From: Candidatus Nanohaloarchaea archaeon
Lineage (GTDB): Archaea > Nanohalarchaeota > Nanosalinia > Nanosalinales > Nanosalinaceae
DNA: 64,000 bases
Direction: 5' to 3'
NCBI GenBank assembly: GCA_013343275.1
Contig: CP046106.1
Span: forward strand, 186,001 to 250,000
A model generated the notes under the pieces. It made no database searches and was not told the origin of the DNA. It saw only the letters and a list, made by a program, of their open reading frames with translations. Positions 8,733 to 16,047 of this stretch are shown here, piece after piece. Position numbers and translations under genes: made by a program. Position 1 is the first letter of the stretch. Each line of letters opens with the position of its first letter.

Positions 8733-8860
8733 TATTCTAGACTTAGTGTTTCTTACTTTTGTATTCCTTTGATTCTAGTTCTGAAATGGTTGTTAGACTC
8801 ATCATTAAATATTCGCTTATTAATGGCCTTGAGCTATTTCTAGAATAGGGATTGGTTGAA

Positions 8861-8930
8861 GCCGGAGCAGGGATTTGCACCCTGGTAAACCGCTCTGCAG
8901 GCGGTCGCATAACTACTCTGCCACTCCGGC
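8861..8930 (-). tRNA. tRNA-Cys (GCA)
   Basis: On the minus strand a 70-nt cloverleaf can be folded. The acceptor GCCGGAG pairs with CTCCGGC. The anticodon stem ACCGC/GCGGT encloses loop CTGCAGA, giving anticodon GCA. The T-stem CAGGG/CCCTG encloses loop TGCAAAT. No CCA is encoded. The T-loop carries G where U55 (pseudouridine) is normally invariant. A 15-bp copy of the 5' end of the gene lies 58 bp upstream. Confidence 0.92.
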
Positions 8931-8932
8931 TT
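8918..8932. repeat. 15-bp direct repeat, copy 1 (within tRNA-Cys 5' end)
   Basis: CTGCCACTCCGGCTT covers the first 13 nt of tRNA-Cys plus 2 nt of leader. It is identical to 8976-8990. Confidence 0.85.
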
Positions 8933-8975
8933 TTCTGGCTGGACTGGAGTCCGAGAAAACGTGTTTGTTTTCGGC

Positions 8976-8990
8976 CTGCCACTCCGGCTT
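8976..8990. repeat. 15-bp direct repeat, copy 2 (orphan tRNA-Cys 5' fragment)
   Basis: This is an exact copy of 8918-8932, located 58 bp upstream of the real tRNA start. A TATA-like TTTATTAA (minus strand, about 9019-9026) lies roughly 30-36 nt before this fragment, and I see no clear TATA box close to the real tRNA start. Between the copies are the short inverted repeats GGACT-GG-AGTCC (8941-8952) and CCGAGAAAAC...GTTTTCGG (8951-8974). It may be a duplication scar or an attachment-site relic. The remaining sequence to 9145 holds no other recognisable feature. Confidence 0.7.
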
Positions 8991-9145
8991 GTGTAAGGTA
9001 TAGGTGGGATAGAAGTTTTTAATAAACCGGTGAGGCCTTTGTTTTCTCTGGTTTTCTGGGTGTCTGACTGCGGCCTGTTATAGTTTACTGTACCGGAGTT
9101 TCCTGTTCTATTTTTATTATTCACGGAGGAATGTGGATTTACATC

Positions 9146-9153
9146 GAGGGGAG
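9146..9153 (+). promoter_or_regulatory. Ribosome-binding site deciding a TTG start
   Basis: GAGGGGAG ends 5 nt before the TTG at 9159. No ATG or GTG in that frame precedes the conserved N-terminus of the PqqB-like protein, so this site supports TTG initiation. Confidence 0.55.
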
Positions 9154-9158
9154 AAATT

Positions 9159-9965
9159 TTGAAAGTCGAGATACTTGGAAACGTTCAGGACGCAGGAGTA
9201 CCGCATCTGGAATGCAGCTGCGATGTATGTGAAGCTGCAAGGGAGGATCCACGGAATCAGAAGCACGTAGCTTCAGTAATGCTTAAGGAAAACTCGGATA
9301 AGGACTCTGTAAGATACCTGATTGACGCAACCCCTGATGTACGATACCAGATTAGAGGAGACTATCTTGACGGAGTATTCATAAGTCATGGCCAGCTAGG
9401 CCATATCACAGGGCTTCTTGACTTTGGAGAGGAAGGGTGCGACAAGAACAGCCTCCCTGTCTATGTAACAGATAAGACAAGAGACTTCATCGAGAGAAAC
9501 GATCCTTACCGGCTGCTGATCGATAAAAACAATATAGAGCTGAACGACTTCAACGATGGAGAATCTCTGGATCTGCAGGGAGCGGAGATCGAGGCCCGTG
9601 AAGCAGAGCACAGCCGGCTAAACACAGATACTACAAGTTTCATGATCAAAGGCCCGGAGAAAAAGCTTTTCTACATGAGCGACATCCATGCATGGACTGA
9701 CGATACTTTGAAGAGCGTGAAAGAGGCCGATATCGCGATTGTTGACGGAACTTTCTGGAACGAAGAGGAAATTGATCGTTACGAGGAGGTTCCTCACCCG
9801 GTTATGAAGGAGACAATGCACAAGACCGAGGACTGGGATACTGAGATCTACTTCACACACCTCAACCACACCAACCCGGCACTGAGGTCTGACTCCGATG
9901 AGAGACAGGAAGTTGAGGAAAGAGGATTCGGTGTGGTAGAACAGGGTCAGGAGTTCGAGATTTAG
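9159..9965 (+). CDS. PqqB-like metallo-beta-lactamase fold hydrolase
   Basis: 268 residues from a TTG start. The N-terminus MKVEILGNVQDAGVPHLEC and the CSCDVCEAA cysteine cluster match PqqB. So do IDATPDVRYQIRG and the metal-site region FISHGQLGHITGLL, which replaces the classic HxHxDH. Later YMSDIHAW and a conserved HLNHTNP complete the metal ligands. PqqB works in PQQ synthesis, but no other pqq gene is present, and stand-alone relatives act on unknown phosphodiester or thioester substrates. It is convergent with orc1. Confidence 0.75.
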   Translation: MKVEILGNVQDAGVPHLECSCDVCEAAREDPRNQKHVASVMLKENSDKDSVRYLIDATPDVRYQIRGDYLDGVFISHGQLGHITGLLDFGEEGCDKNSLPVYVTDKTRDFIERNDPYRLLIDKNNIELNDFNDGESLDLQGAEIEAREAEHSRLNTDTTSFMIKGPEKKLFYMSDIHAWTDDTLKSVKEADIAIVDGTFWNEEEIDRYEEVPHPVMKETMHKTEDWDTEIYFTHLNHTNPALRSDSDERQEVEERGFGVVEQGQEFEI

Positions 9966-10196
9966 ATAACCGGAGAAGACAGCTACGTTAAAACCCCTCC
10001 CAAGGGAAAAACTTGCAGCCGCTTCTCCAGGCTCTCTGTATAGGCCTTTCCCGGGGGAAACGGGAAAGAACTTTTTCTAGGGGCAAGCAATGGGATCAAA
10101 TACTGGAGGCCTTTTTTGGCGGCCTCCTGTAAGAAGTTATTTCTCAAGACTCGTTATTTAAACCGTTTCTCAGCTGTCCGAAATGTCCGATAAATC
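9966..10196 (-). ncRNA. Structured convergent intergenic region, candidate small RNA
   Basis: This 231-nt gap between convergent genes is rich in inverted repeats. GGAGAAG (9972-9978) pairs with CTTCTCC (10022-10028). CTTTCCCG pairs with CGGGAAAG (about 10046-10067). CTTGC (10012-10016) pairs with GCAAG (10083-10087). GGAGGCC pairs with GGCCTCC (about 10105-10127). On the minus strand a TATA-like GTTTAAATAA (about 10155-10164) could start an RNA near 10133 that ends at a T-tract near 10006. It matches no RNA family I recognise: no RNase P core, no C/D boxes, no clear ACA. It may simply be terminators. Confidence 0.3.
10103..10128. terminator. Hairpin with T-run, possible terminator after the PqqB-like gene
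   Basis: GGAGGCC, a loop starting TTTTTTGGC, then GGCCTCC form a 7-bp perfect stem between convergent genes. The T-run lies in the loop rather than after the stem, so function as a terminator is uncertain. Confidence 0.3.
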
Positions 10197-11210
10197 CTAG
10201 GATGCCGGCGAGTATTTGCGGCCTCTCTTCTCTCCAGAGGCCTCTATCAGGCCGTAGTCCACCATCTTGTTCAGGTATCTTCTCAGCGTTCTGTCGTTCC
10301 TCGGATCCTCTGCCTCTGTCCGATACTTCTCGTAGAGTTCTCCAGGACTGATCTCACCTTCCTCCTTGATTATGTCGTATAGAATTCTCTGGTGGTCATG
10401 CAGTTTTTCCAGAGATACTGATTTGTTCTCCTGGACTGCGTCCGAAAAACTTTGCTCGAAAATTCTGTCGGGAATTTTCTCAAGGTCTTCTCTCTCGGCC
10501 TTCCTCGCTGCCATCCGCAAAGTCCCGATAGCTACTCTGGCGTCGCCCTGTGATTTCTCTGCCACCATCTCCAGTTGAGCTCTCGTTGCAGCTCCCGGCT
10601 TCAGTCCGTACTCTCTACGATCTGCAAGTATATCTGTAAGCTCCTTGACGGAGTAACTGCTGAAGTGAATGTCTTCACGTGTCGAGAAAGAAGACTGTAT
10701 GCGATCATCTAGCTGGCCGAAAACGTTCTCCCTGTTCGATATCATAATTATTCCAACCTTGTTAAGCCGGGAAATATCGTATAGAAAGCTTTCCTCCTTG
10801 ATCTGGTCTACCTCGTCAACTATCACAACCATAGGCCTTTTTCTCGCAGTCTCCTCCAGCTTGTCGACAAGTTCCTCCGTGGCCGTGCCTTCACGCGTAA
10901 TAAACTCTCCCATATCTGTCAGTAACTGGTAGTACGCCTCGAAACGCGACGGATTACGGAAACAGTCAATCGAACCTGATTTCAGATCTGTAGCGTGCTT
11001 ATGCAACTCTTCGACAACATAGTTCGCCATCGCAGTCTTACCGGTACCAGGAGGCCCGTGAATCAGCATATCGATCGGCTGCTCGCCCTCCAGAATAGGC
11101 CTCAAATTATCGGCAATAACCTGTCTCTCGCTGTCTCTATGCACCATTTTGTTCGGCAGATAGTCTGCGGAAAGAACACGCGCATCTTCAATTATCGAGT
11201 TATAGCTCAA
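10197..11210 (-). CDS. orc1: Orc1/Cdc6 replication initiator
   Basis: AAA+ origin-recognition and helicase-loading ATPase, 337 residues. Walker A is HGPPGTGKTA (51-60) and Walker B is VVIVDEVDQI (about 128-137). Sensor 1 is IMISN and the GDARVAIGTLR stretch is the sensor 2 region. A winged-helix DNA-binding domain fills the last 90 residues (KLHDHQRILYDIIKEEGEIS). The start is TTG at 11210; later ATGs would cut the conserved segment YLPNKMVHRD. Archaeal origins often lie beside this gene, so the 100-nt space upstream is a candidate. Confidence 0.93.
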   Translation of the reverse strand: MSYNSIIEDARVLSADYLPNKMVHRDSERQVIADNLRPILEGEQPIDMLIHGPPGTGKTAMANYVVEELHKHATDLKSGSIDCFRNPSRFEAYYQLLTDMGEFITREGTATEELVDKLEETARKRPMVVIVDEVDQIKEESFLYDISRLNKVGIIMISNRENVFGQLDDRIQSSFSTREDIHFSSYSVKELTDILADRREYGLKPGAATRAQLEMVAEKSQGDARVAIGTLRMAARKAEREDLEKIPDRIFEQSFSDAVQENKSVSLEKLHDHQRILYDIIKEEGEISPGELYEKYRTEAEDPRNDRTLRRYLNKMVDYGLIEASGEKRGRKYSPAS

Positions 11211-11313
11211 CCCCTTTACCCCCGAAAAAGAATGAAAGGCCTATACTGAAATAATTTTTCGCTAAACCTGTTTCGGTCCATTCTCTTTTAACCTTTCCAC
11301 TTACATTCTGAGA
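11211..11313. other. orc1-SRP RNA divergent intergenic region, candidate origin-proximal DNA
   Basis: This short region separates divergent orc1 and the SRP RNA. It holds an inverted repeat CGAAAAA (11223-11229) / TTTTTCG (11255-11261), a C-run (CCCCTTTACCCCC) just upstream of orc1, and the SRP promoter. The C-run recalls the G-string of archaeal ORB elements, but no full ORB can be read, so origin function is only suggested by the position next to orc1. Confidence 0.2.
11284..11290 (+). promoter_or_regulatory. TATA box of the SRP RNA gene
   Basis: CTTTTAA lies about 26-28 nt before the predicted 5' end of the SRP RNA near 11314. Confidence 0.5.
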
Positions 11314-11592
11314 TATGGGTAGGCCGGGCGGTTCGGGGTCGCCTGTAACCTGAAATCCTCTACATGCAGTGGGCCGAAAACCAGTGCGAGGAGTTTCTTC
11401 GACGGTTCCGGCCCTTTCCTGGGCTGTCGATGATCCGTCCTCCGGGATGTCGCAGGTTGTGAATCGGGTCAGGCCTTGACGGGAGCAGCCCTAAGCAGTC
11501 TGTGGCATGTTCGGAGGGTGGCGGATCTGAGGTCCGGGAAAGGATTCACCGGCCGTTGAAGAGCTTCCAGCACTGGGAACCCGCTGGTTTTT
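11314..11592 (+). ncRNA. Signal recognition particle RNA (7S RNA)
   Basis: The 5' part TAGGCCGGGCGGTTCGGGG followed by CGCCTGTAACC is the Alu-domain signature (compare GCCGGGC...CCTGTAA of 7SL). The middle holds helix 8 with GGGTCAGGCCTTGACGGG and AGCAGCCC. It is flanked by helix-5 complementarity: GATCCG pairs with CGGATC and CCTCC with GGAGG. The length of about 280 nt fits archaeal SRP RNA. It forms the scaffold for SRP54 and SRP19 and targets membrane and secreted proteins. The protein partners SRP54 and FtsY are encoded at 29 kb and 25 kb. Exact ends are approximate. Confidence 0.9.
11567..11592 (+). terminator. Stem-loop plus T5 at the SRP RNA 3' end
   Basis: CCAGC pairs with GCTGG, with an inner GGG-AA-CCC, followed by TTTTT at 11588-11592. 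It looks like an intrinsic-type transcription end, and part of it may also belong to the mature RNA. Confidence 0.5.
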
Positions 11593-11649
11593 ACATGTTG
11601 CAGGCTTTTAACATTTCGAACCTGTATTCTTCAATGTCTGAAACCTGCT

Positions 11650-12297
11650 ATGATCCATGTATACGGTACTTCACACGTTTCTCAGCAGAGTATTGAACGG
11701 ATAGACGAAGCTATAGATAAGCACGATCCGGATATAGTGGCCCTGGAACTCGACCCTATAAGACTTCAGGCCCTGAAATCCGGTGAAGAGAACAGTTCTT
11801 CAGGAGGCTCGCTTTTCATAAGATTACTTAGAAAGTTTCAGAATAGGATAGGATCGAAGACAGGGCTTATGCCTGGTCAGGAAATGCTTTACGCTTATCA
11901 CAGGGCTCTTGGAGAGGAAAGGGATGTAGTGCTTGTGGATCAGGATATAAGAGTTACAGTACAGAAACTGAAGAGAGATGTAGGCAGGAAGGAGAAAGTT
12001 AAGGCCGGTGCATCTCTTCTTGCAGGGCTTGTTCTGCCGGGAGGGATTGATGTCTCGGAGATACCGGATGAGAAGATGGTACAGCAGATGTCGGCAGAGA
12101 TGAAGCACAGCTTTCCAGGCCTTCACTCGGTGCTTCTGCAGGAGAGAAATATTGTTATGGCCGAATCCCTGAAGCAGGTGCAGAGAGAAAACCCTGACAG
12201 CGATATAGTTGCGTTCGTCGGAGCAGCACACAGAAAGTTTTTAGAGGATGAGCTAAGTGAATTCGATAGTCAAAGTACAGTGGAAGAATTCTTCTGA
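11650..12297 (+). CDS. TraB/PrgY domain protein
   Basis: 215 residues. MIHVYGTSHVSQQS carries the GTSHV motif and DIVALELDPIRL the conserved ExD segment of the TraB/PrgY (Tiki-like) family. GAAHRKFLEDEL near residue 195 is the second conserved histidine motif. Full-length archaeal members have a C-terminal membrane domain of about 150 residues, which is missing here, so this is a soluble core-only version. Metal-dependent peptidase activity has been proposed for relatives, but the substrate is unknown. Its 3' end overlaps the next gene by 41 nt. Confidence 0.78.
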   Translation: MIHVYGTSHVSQQSIERIDEAIDKHDPDIVALELDPIRLQALKSGEENSSSGGSLFIRLLRKFQNRIGSKTGLMPGQEMLYAYHRALGEERDVVLVDQDIRVTVQKLKRDVGRKEKVKAGASLLAGLVLPGGIDVSEIPDEKMVQQMSAEMKHSFPGLHSVLLQERNIVMAESLKQVQRENPDSDIVAFVGAAHRKFLEDELSEFDSQSTVEEFF

Positions 12298-13012
12298 AGG
12301 CTGTGATGGCTGGAAAGCAGAGCTACTTCTGGCAGGACCTGACGGCTTCGAGAAAAGAGGCCTCCAACCTGGCAGAAAGGTTTCTTTTGAGGTAACCGAT
12401 GAGAGAAGATGCACGGGATATGCACCAGAGCCAGGAGAAAGAGCGCCGTGCCCGGAGTTCAGAAAGCTGGAGTCCGGTTCGCAGTGCAGCGAGTGCCGTG
12501 GAAAAGACATCTACTCAGACTACGTCCGAGGAGACACCCAGACCGATCTGGACGGCGAGTTCTCGGTTTACCTAGCGCAGATAGGCCAGAGAGTAAAGGT
12601 CGGGGTAACCCGTTCCGAGAAAATACCGAAGAGATGGATAGAACAGGGTGCGGACTACGGAGCAGAAATACTTTCAGGCCTTCCCTCAAAAGTAGCGCTG
12701 GAGAATGAACATGAGATCTCCTCGAGAGGAATAAACGAAAGAATAAGGAAAGAAGAGAAAGTCGGTGCTTCCGAGAAACCGGAGGCACTGCAGAAGGTGA
12801 TGGAGGAGCATGACTACGAGGCCGATATCGTTGATGTTAACTCTCTAACAGTATACGATCATCTCTCCGGAGATTTCGCACGGAAAGGCCTGTTTGAAGG
12901 AGAGATAAAGAGTGTAGAGGGGCAGATAGTTGGGAACGGTAGAGTGGCGCTGGCGATGACCTCCGGTAAAGTACTGAAGAAGCCGGATCAGAAAGGCCTG
13001 GACAGTTTCTAA
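12257..13012 (+). CDS. DUF2797 family protein
   Basis: 251 residues starting at GTG, with GAGGATGA 5 nt upstream. The conserved pattern of DUF2797 is present: RRCTGYAPEPGERAPCPEFR, a second CSEC cysteine pair, then SVYLAQIGQRVKVGVTRSEK and RWIEQGADYGAEI. The YLA...KVGVTR...RW block resembles a GIY-YIG-type fold. The four cysteines may bind zinc. Function unknown. The start lies inside the TraB-like gene (41-nt overlap), implying coupled translation. Confidence 0.78.
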   Translation: MNSIVKVQWKNSSEGCDGWKAELLLAGPDGFEKRGLQPGRKVSFEVTDERRCTGYAPEPGERAPCPEFRKLESGSQCSECRGKDIYSDYVRGDTQTDLDGEFSVYLAQIGQRVKVGVTRSEKIPKRWIEQGADYGAEILSGLPSKVALENEHEISSRGINERIRKEEKVGASEKPEALQKVMEEHDYEADIVDVNSLTVYDHLSGDFARKGLFEGEIKSVEGQIVGNGRVALAMTSGKVLKKPDQKGLDSF

Positions 13013-13057
13013 CAGGTTTCCGGTAAAACTATATTTAACGGAGGACAAACTTGGTGT

Positions 13058-13537
13058 ATGACAGACTTTGAAAGGGCCTTAGTGAACTCCTTCAACCAGT
13101 TTTTCGATGAAGAGAAAATTGACGGAATTGCTCACAGGAAGAAGCAGCACCGTTTTTCCAGCCAGTTATGCGATGTACTGGTGGATTCAGAGCACGAAAT
13201 GTTTTACCTGGCGATTGAGAACAAGTCGGTCAAAACTAGTTCGACTAACAAGCTCTACTTCTCCCAGCATTTCTCACAGAGCGAAGGAGGTCATCAGGTG
13301 GAGAGGATCTCGGACTTCGTCGATAGATCTGGGCGCCGAGGATTCCTCGCAGTAGAATTAAAGCGGGGTAGAGGCCGTGCAAGGAAGGCCTACATGGTGC
13401 CATGGAGCGATGTAAGAGAGGCTTACGAAGCAGGTGAGACAGGTCTTCACATCGACGATATCCAGGAGTACCCGGAGATCCTGCGCGATTCCGAGAACTA
13501 TTCTGTGGCCGAGATGTGTATGGAGATGAAGATCTAG
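13058..13537 (+). CDS. PD-(D/E)XK nuclease, Hjc/RecU-type Holliday junction resolvase-like
   Basis: 159 residues. The catalytic layout E (FERALV, residue 5), D (CDVLVD, about 39) and ExK (AIENKS, about 53) is that of Hjc/RecU-like resolvases. The second half (RRGFLAVELKRGRGRARKAY then MVPWSDV) is like RecU. It probably acts on branched DNA. It sits just ahead of the HerA-like ATPase and Hef, a repair-rich context that supports the call. No family profile was run, so a different PD-(D/E)XK enzyme remains possible. Confidence 0.6.
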   Translation: MTDFERALVNSFNQFFDEEKIDGIAHRKKQHRFSSQLCDVLVDSEHEMFYLAIENKSVKTSSTNKLYFSQHFSQSEGGHQVERISDFVDRSGRRGFLAVELKRGRGRARKAYMVPWSDVREAYEAGETGLHIDDIQEYPEILRDSENYSVAEMCMEMKI

Positions 13538-13582
13538 GCCCGTTCTTATTAATCTCTTGACTTCGAAACTTCTCCTGTAATA

Positions 13583-14191
13583 ATGACTTCAAGCTACGTT
13601 CCTGATGAGGAGGATGTCAAGAACTTTGCAGTAGCTACCCTTGTTTTCGGGGTTTCGTTCGCTGCATTCTTCCAGGAACTGGATCCGAAAGGAGCGGTCT
13701 TCTACACTGCGCTTTCTGGAATCGTGCTTCTGACCAGGGAGTTCGGTTTCCGGACCTGCGCACAGTGGATGGATGCCTATGTTGACAACAATATCTCCCG
13801 GAGTGGAGCGATGACCTCGATACTTGGAGCGTTCCTCGCCGTAATAACCCAGCTACCGGTAATACTTCTCTTTCCGCTGTGGAACGAGGCCGAATCACAC
13901 AAGTACGAGCAATGGGGTAAATCAACCGATGCCGTATGGATGAAGAGAAAGTTCTGGCTCTACTCCTGCGGAATAATAGCACTGCTCGCAGGCTCAACTA
14001 TCGCAAGAACCCTTAACTTTGAACTACTCGCCCGGATGTACGCTATAACCAGTTTCTTCTTCCTGCTACCGTTTGACTACGAAGACCTTCCAGGAGAGGA
14101 ACTTGACGGCGCCTTCATCCTGCGCTGGAGCGGTTTTACCTGGCTGATCTTCATGGGGCTGACACTTGTCTTCTACTCCCTGACGTTCTAG
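13583..14191 (+). CDS. Multi-pass membrane protein, degenerate M50 (site-2 protease)-like
   Basis: 202 residues, about five membrane helices. The C-terminal block LPFDYEDLPGEELDGAFILR and the following WSGFTWLIF resemble the LDG active-site region of archaeal M50-like proteases. The place where HExxH would be expected reads TREFGFRTCAQW, so the zinc motif is lost. It is probably an inactive relative or a distant membrane protein. It precedes the HerA-like ATPase by 44 nt, suggesting a shared transcript. Confidence 0.45.
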   Translation: MTSSYVPDEEDVKNFAVATLVFGVSFAAFFQELDPKGAVFYTALSGIVLLTREFGFRTCAQWMDAYVDNNISRSGAMTSILGAFLAVITQLPVILLFPLWNEAESHKYEQWGKSTDAVWMKRKFWLYSCGIIALLAGSTIARTLNFELLARMYAITSFFFLLPFDYEDLPGEELDGAFILRWSGFTWLIFMGLTLVFYSLTF

Positions 14192-14235
14192 ACCTTGAAC
14201 TAGATTTTATATTCAAGCCTTGGTAACCAGAATCT

Positions 14236-15483
14236 ATGCCGAAGATCAGCGTCGGAAGAAATGAAGAAGATAGAGAGGAACACGGCCTGAAAGGGACAGG
14301 AATTATCGGCAAACACCTGGTAGGAGAGAACGAGGAAGCCCACAAGGCCAACCCGATATACTTCGACCTGGCTAAACCTCACGTCATGGGGGTCTTCGGT
14401 AAGAGAGGAACAGGTAAGTCCTACTCGATGGGTACGATAGCTGAAGAACTCCAGGGATCAGATATCTCAGACAATCTTTCTACAATTATAATTGACTCCA
14501 TGGGGATTTACTGGTCGATGAAGAGGCCTAACGACCGTGCAGCAGGGATGCTAGAGGATTGGGATATAAAACCTGAGGCTTTCGATGCCAAGGTCTATAT
14601 TCCGGAAGGCCGTACGGAAGAGTTCGAGGAGAAGGATATGCCGTACGACAGTACTTTCACGATCGATCCTGCAGAGCTCTCAGCCCAGGACTGGGCCATG
14701 GCCTTTGATATAGATATGAACTCTGAGATAGGTATTCTCCTGGAGAGAGCTATCTCGAAACTTGACGATAAGTTTGGGGAAAATTACGATTTGGATGATA
14801 TCAACAAGGCGATCACAAAGTTTGACTTCGATGAATCCACTGTCAAGGCCCTGGAGAACCGTTTCATGACTGCGGAGGAATGGGGTGTCTTCGGTGACGA
14901 CTCATCGCTTGACCAGTTCACGACCCGTGGAGAAATGTCGGTAGTTGATGTCTCGATGTACGACGAACTTGTACGTGGACTGATTGTCGGGCTTCTCGGA
15001 GAAAAAATACTTAGACAGAGGATGGCCGCACGCAGAATGGAGGAGCTTGACGAAATGCAGGGCCTGGATACCAACGAAATGCCTATCGTATGGATGATGA
15101 TCGACGAGGCCCACGAATTCCTGCCGAATAAAGGAGAAACTCCTGCTACCGATACACTGCTTCGCTGGGTGAAGATTGGACGTGAGCCAGGTGTTTCTCT
15201 TGTAATGGCCACACAGCAGCCTGCTAAGCTTCACCCCAACGCTCTTTCACAGTGCGATATCCTGCTCTCTCACCGTTTAACTGCCAAACAGGACATTGAT
15301 GCGCTGGGTGAGATCATGCAGACGTATATGAGACATGACCTGGAGCATTACATCGATGCATTGCCTGATAGAGCAGGTACAGGCCTTATTCTTGACGATA
15401 ACTCTGAGAGGGTTTATCCGGTTCAGATGAGGCCTAGGAAGTCCTGGCACGCAGGAGGTACGCCGGACGCATTTGAGGACTGA
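14236..15483 (+). CDS. HerA/FtsK-superfamily ATPase (DUF87-type)
   Basis: 415 residues. The Walker A loop GKRGTGKS is at 55-62, followed by a typical HerA-like segment YSMGTIAEEL. Walker B is VWMMIDEAHEFL (about 286-297). RWVKIGREPGVSLVMATQQP holds the arginine-finger/sensor region. HerA-like hexamers pump or unwind DNA together with nucleases, and VirB4-like relatives act at membranes. Two membrane proteins flank it tightly (44 nt and 5 nt), so this version may work at the membrane. No NurA partner is seen; the nearest nuclease is the Hjc-like protein. Confidence 0.8.
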   Translation: MPKISVGRNEEDREEHGLKGTGIIGKHLVGENEEAHKANPIYFDLAKPHVMGVFGKRGTGKSYSMGTIAEELQGSDISDNLSTIIIDSMGIYWSMKRPNDRAAGMLEDWDIKPEAFDAKVYIPEGRTEEFEEKDMPYDSTFTIDPAELSAQDWAMAFDIDMNSEIGILLERAISKLDDKFGENYDLDDINKAITKFDFDESTVKALENRFMTAEEWGVFGDDSSLDQFTTRGEMSVVDVSMYDELVRGLIVGLLGEKILRQRMAARRMEELDEMQGLDTNEMPIVWMMIDEAHEFLPNKGETPATDTLLRWVKIGREPGVSLVMATQQPAKLHPNALSQCDILLSHRLTAKQDIDALGEIMQTYMRHDLEHYIDALPDRAGTGLILDDNSERVYPVQMRPRKSWHAGGTPDAFED

Positions 15484-15488
15484 TAGTT

Positions 15489-16010
15489 ATGCCGATAACA
15501 GGTGGAACTTCGGTAGGAGTAGCTCTGGAAACGTTCGTTTACACGCCTATCAGGCAGCCTGGTCTACTGCCTACTCTTCTTCCGATTATTGTTGGTGGTA
15601 TTGTTATAGAGCTGTACTTCGGCCGTTTCACAAGCGAAGAGCTTGGCTGGAATACGGCAGTAGGTAACGCAGTTATATGGATTACTACAGGTGCAAACCT
15701 GCTTTTCAGCTCCGCACTGACAGCAGGGGAGAAACAGGCCGCGTATGCACTGATTGGTATAGGAGGCCTCGTCGGCTATATGGATTTCTACCATAAATGG
15801 CCGGACACCATCGCATTCCTGGTCTCATCTTCCGGAATAGTCTACACACTGGCCTATATCACAGTTATCTTCGTCAAGACTGACCTGAATGTAAATAGCC
15901 AGACCTTGAGGGCTGCCGCTGTATTCTTTGTAGCGACCCAGGTGGTGTTCAAGATTGTGCAGGGAATGGAGACTACGGCTGACGATGGAAACGACCTGGA
16001 CTTTAACTAG
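15489..16010 (+). CDS. Hypothetical membrane protein
   Basis: 173 residues with about five hydrophobic helices (for example LPTLLPIIVGGIVIELYF, AVIWITTGANLLF, GIVYTLAYITVIFV) and an acidic tail. The start is 5 nt after the stop of the HerA-like gene, so they are almost certainly co-transcribed. Function not recognised. A membrane anchor for the ATPase is a guess from position. Confidence 0.55.
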   Translation: MPITGGTSVGVALETFVYTPIRQPGLLPTLLPIIVGGIVIELYFGRFTSEELGWNTAVGNAVIWITTGANLLFSSALTAGEKQAAYALIGIGGLVGYMDFYHKWPDTIAFLVSSSGIVYTLAYITVIFVKTDLNVNSQTLRAAAVFFVATQVVFKIVQGMETTADDGNDLDFN

Positions 16011-16017
16011 AATAACC

Positions 16018-16026
16018 GGTTTATAA
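16018..16026 (+). promoter_or_regulatory. TATA box of hef, supporting leaderless GTG
   Basis: GGTTTATAA is centred 26 nt before the GTG at 16048. This spacing argues that hef begins at that GTG on a leaderless transcript. Confidence 0.5.
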
Positions 16027-16047
16027 TTTCAGGTCCAAGAACTTGAT

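Noticed and set aside
11211-11313. Replication origin with ORB elements
   Set aside because: The position is right and there is a C-run and an inverted repeat, but no complete ORB motif could be read; kept only as a weak candidate.
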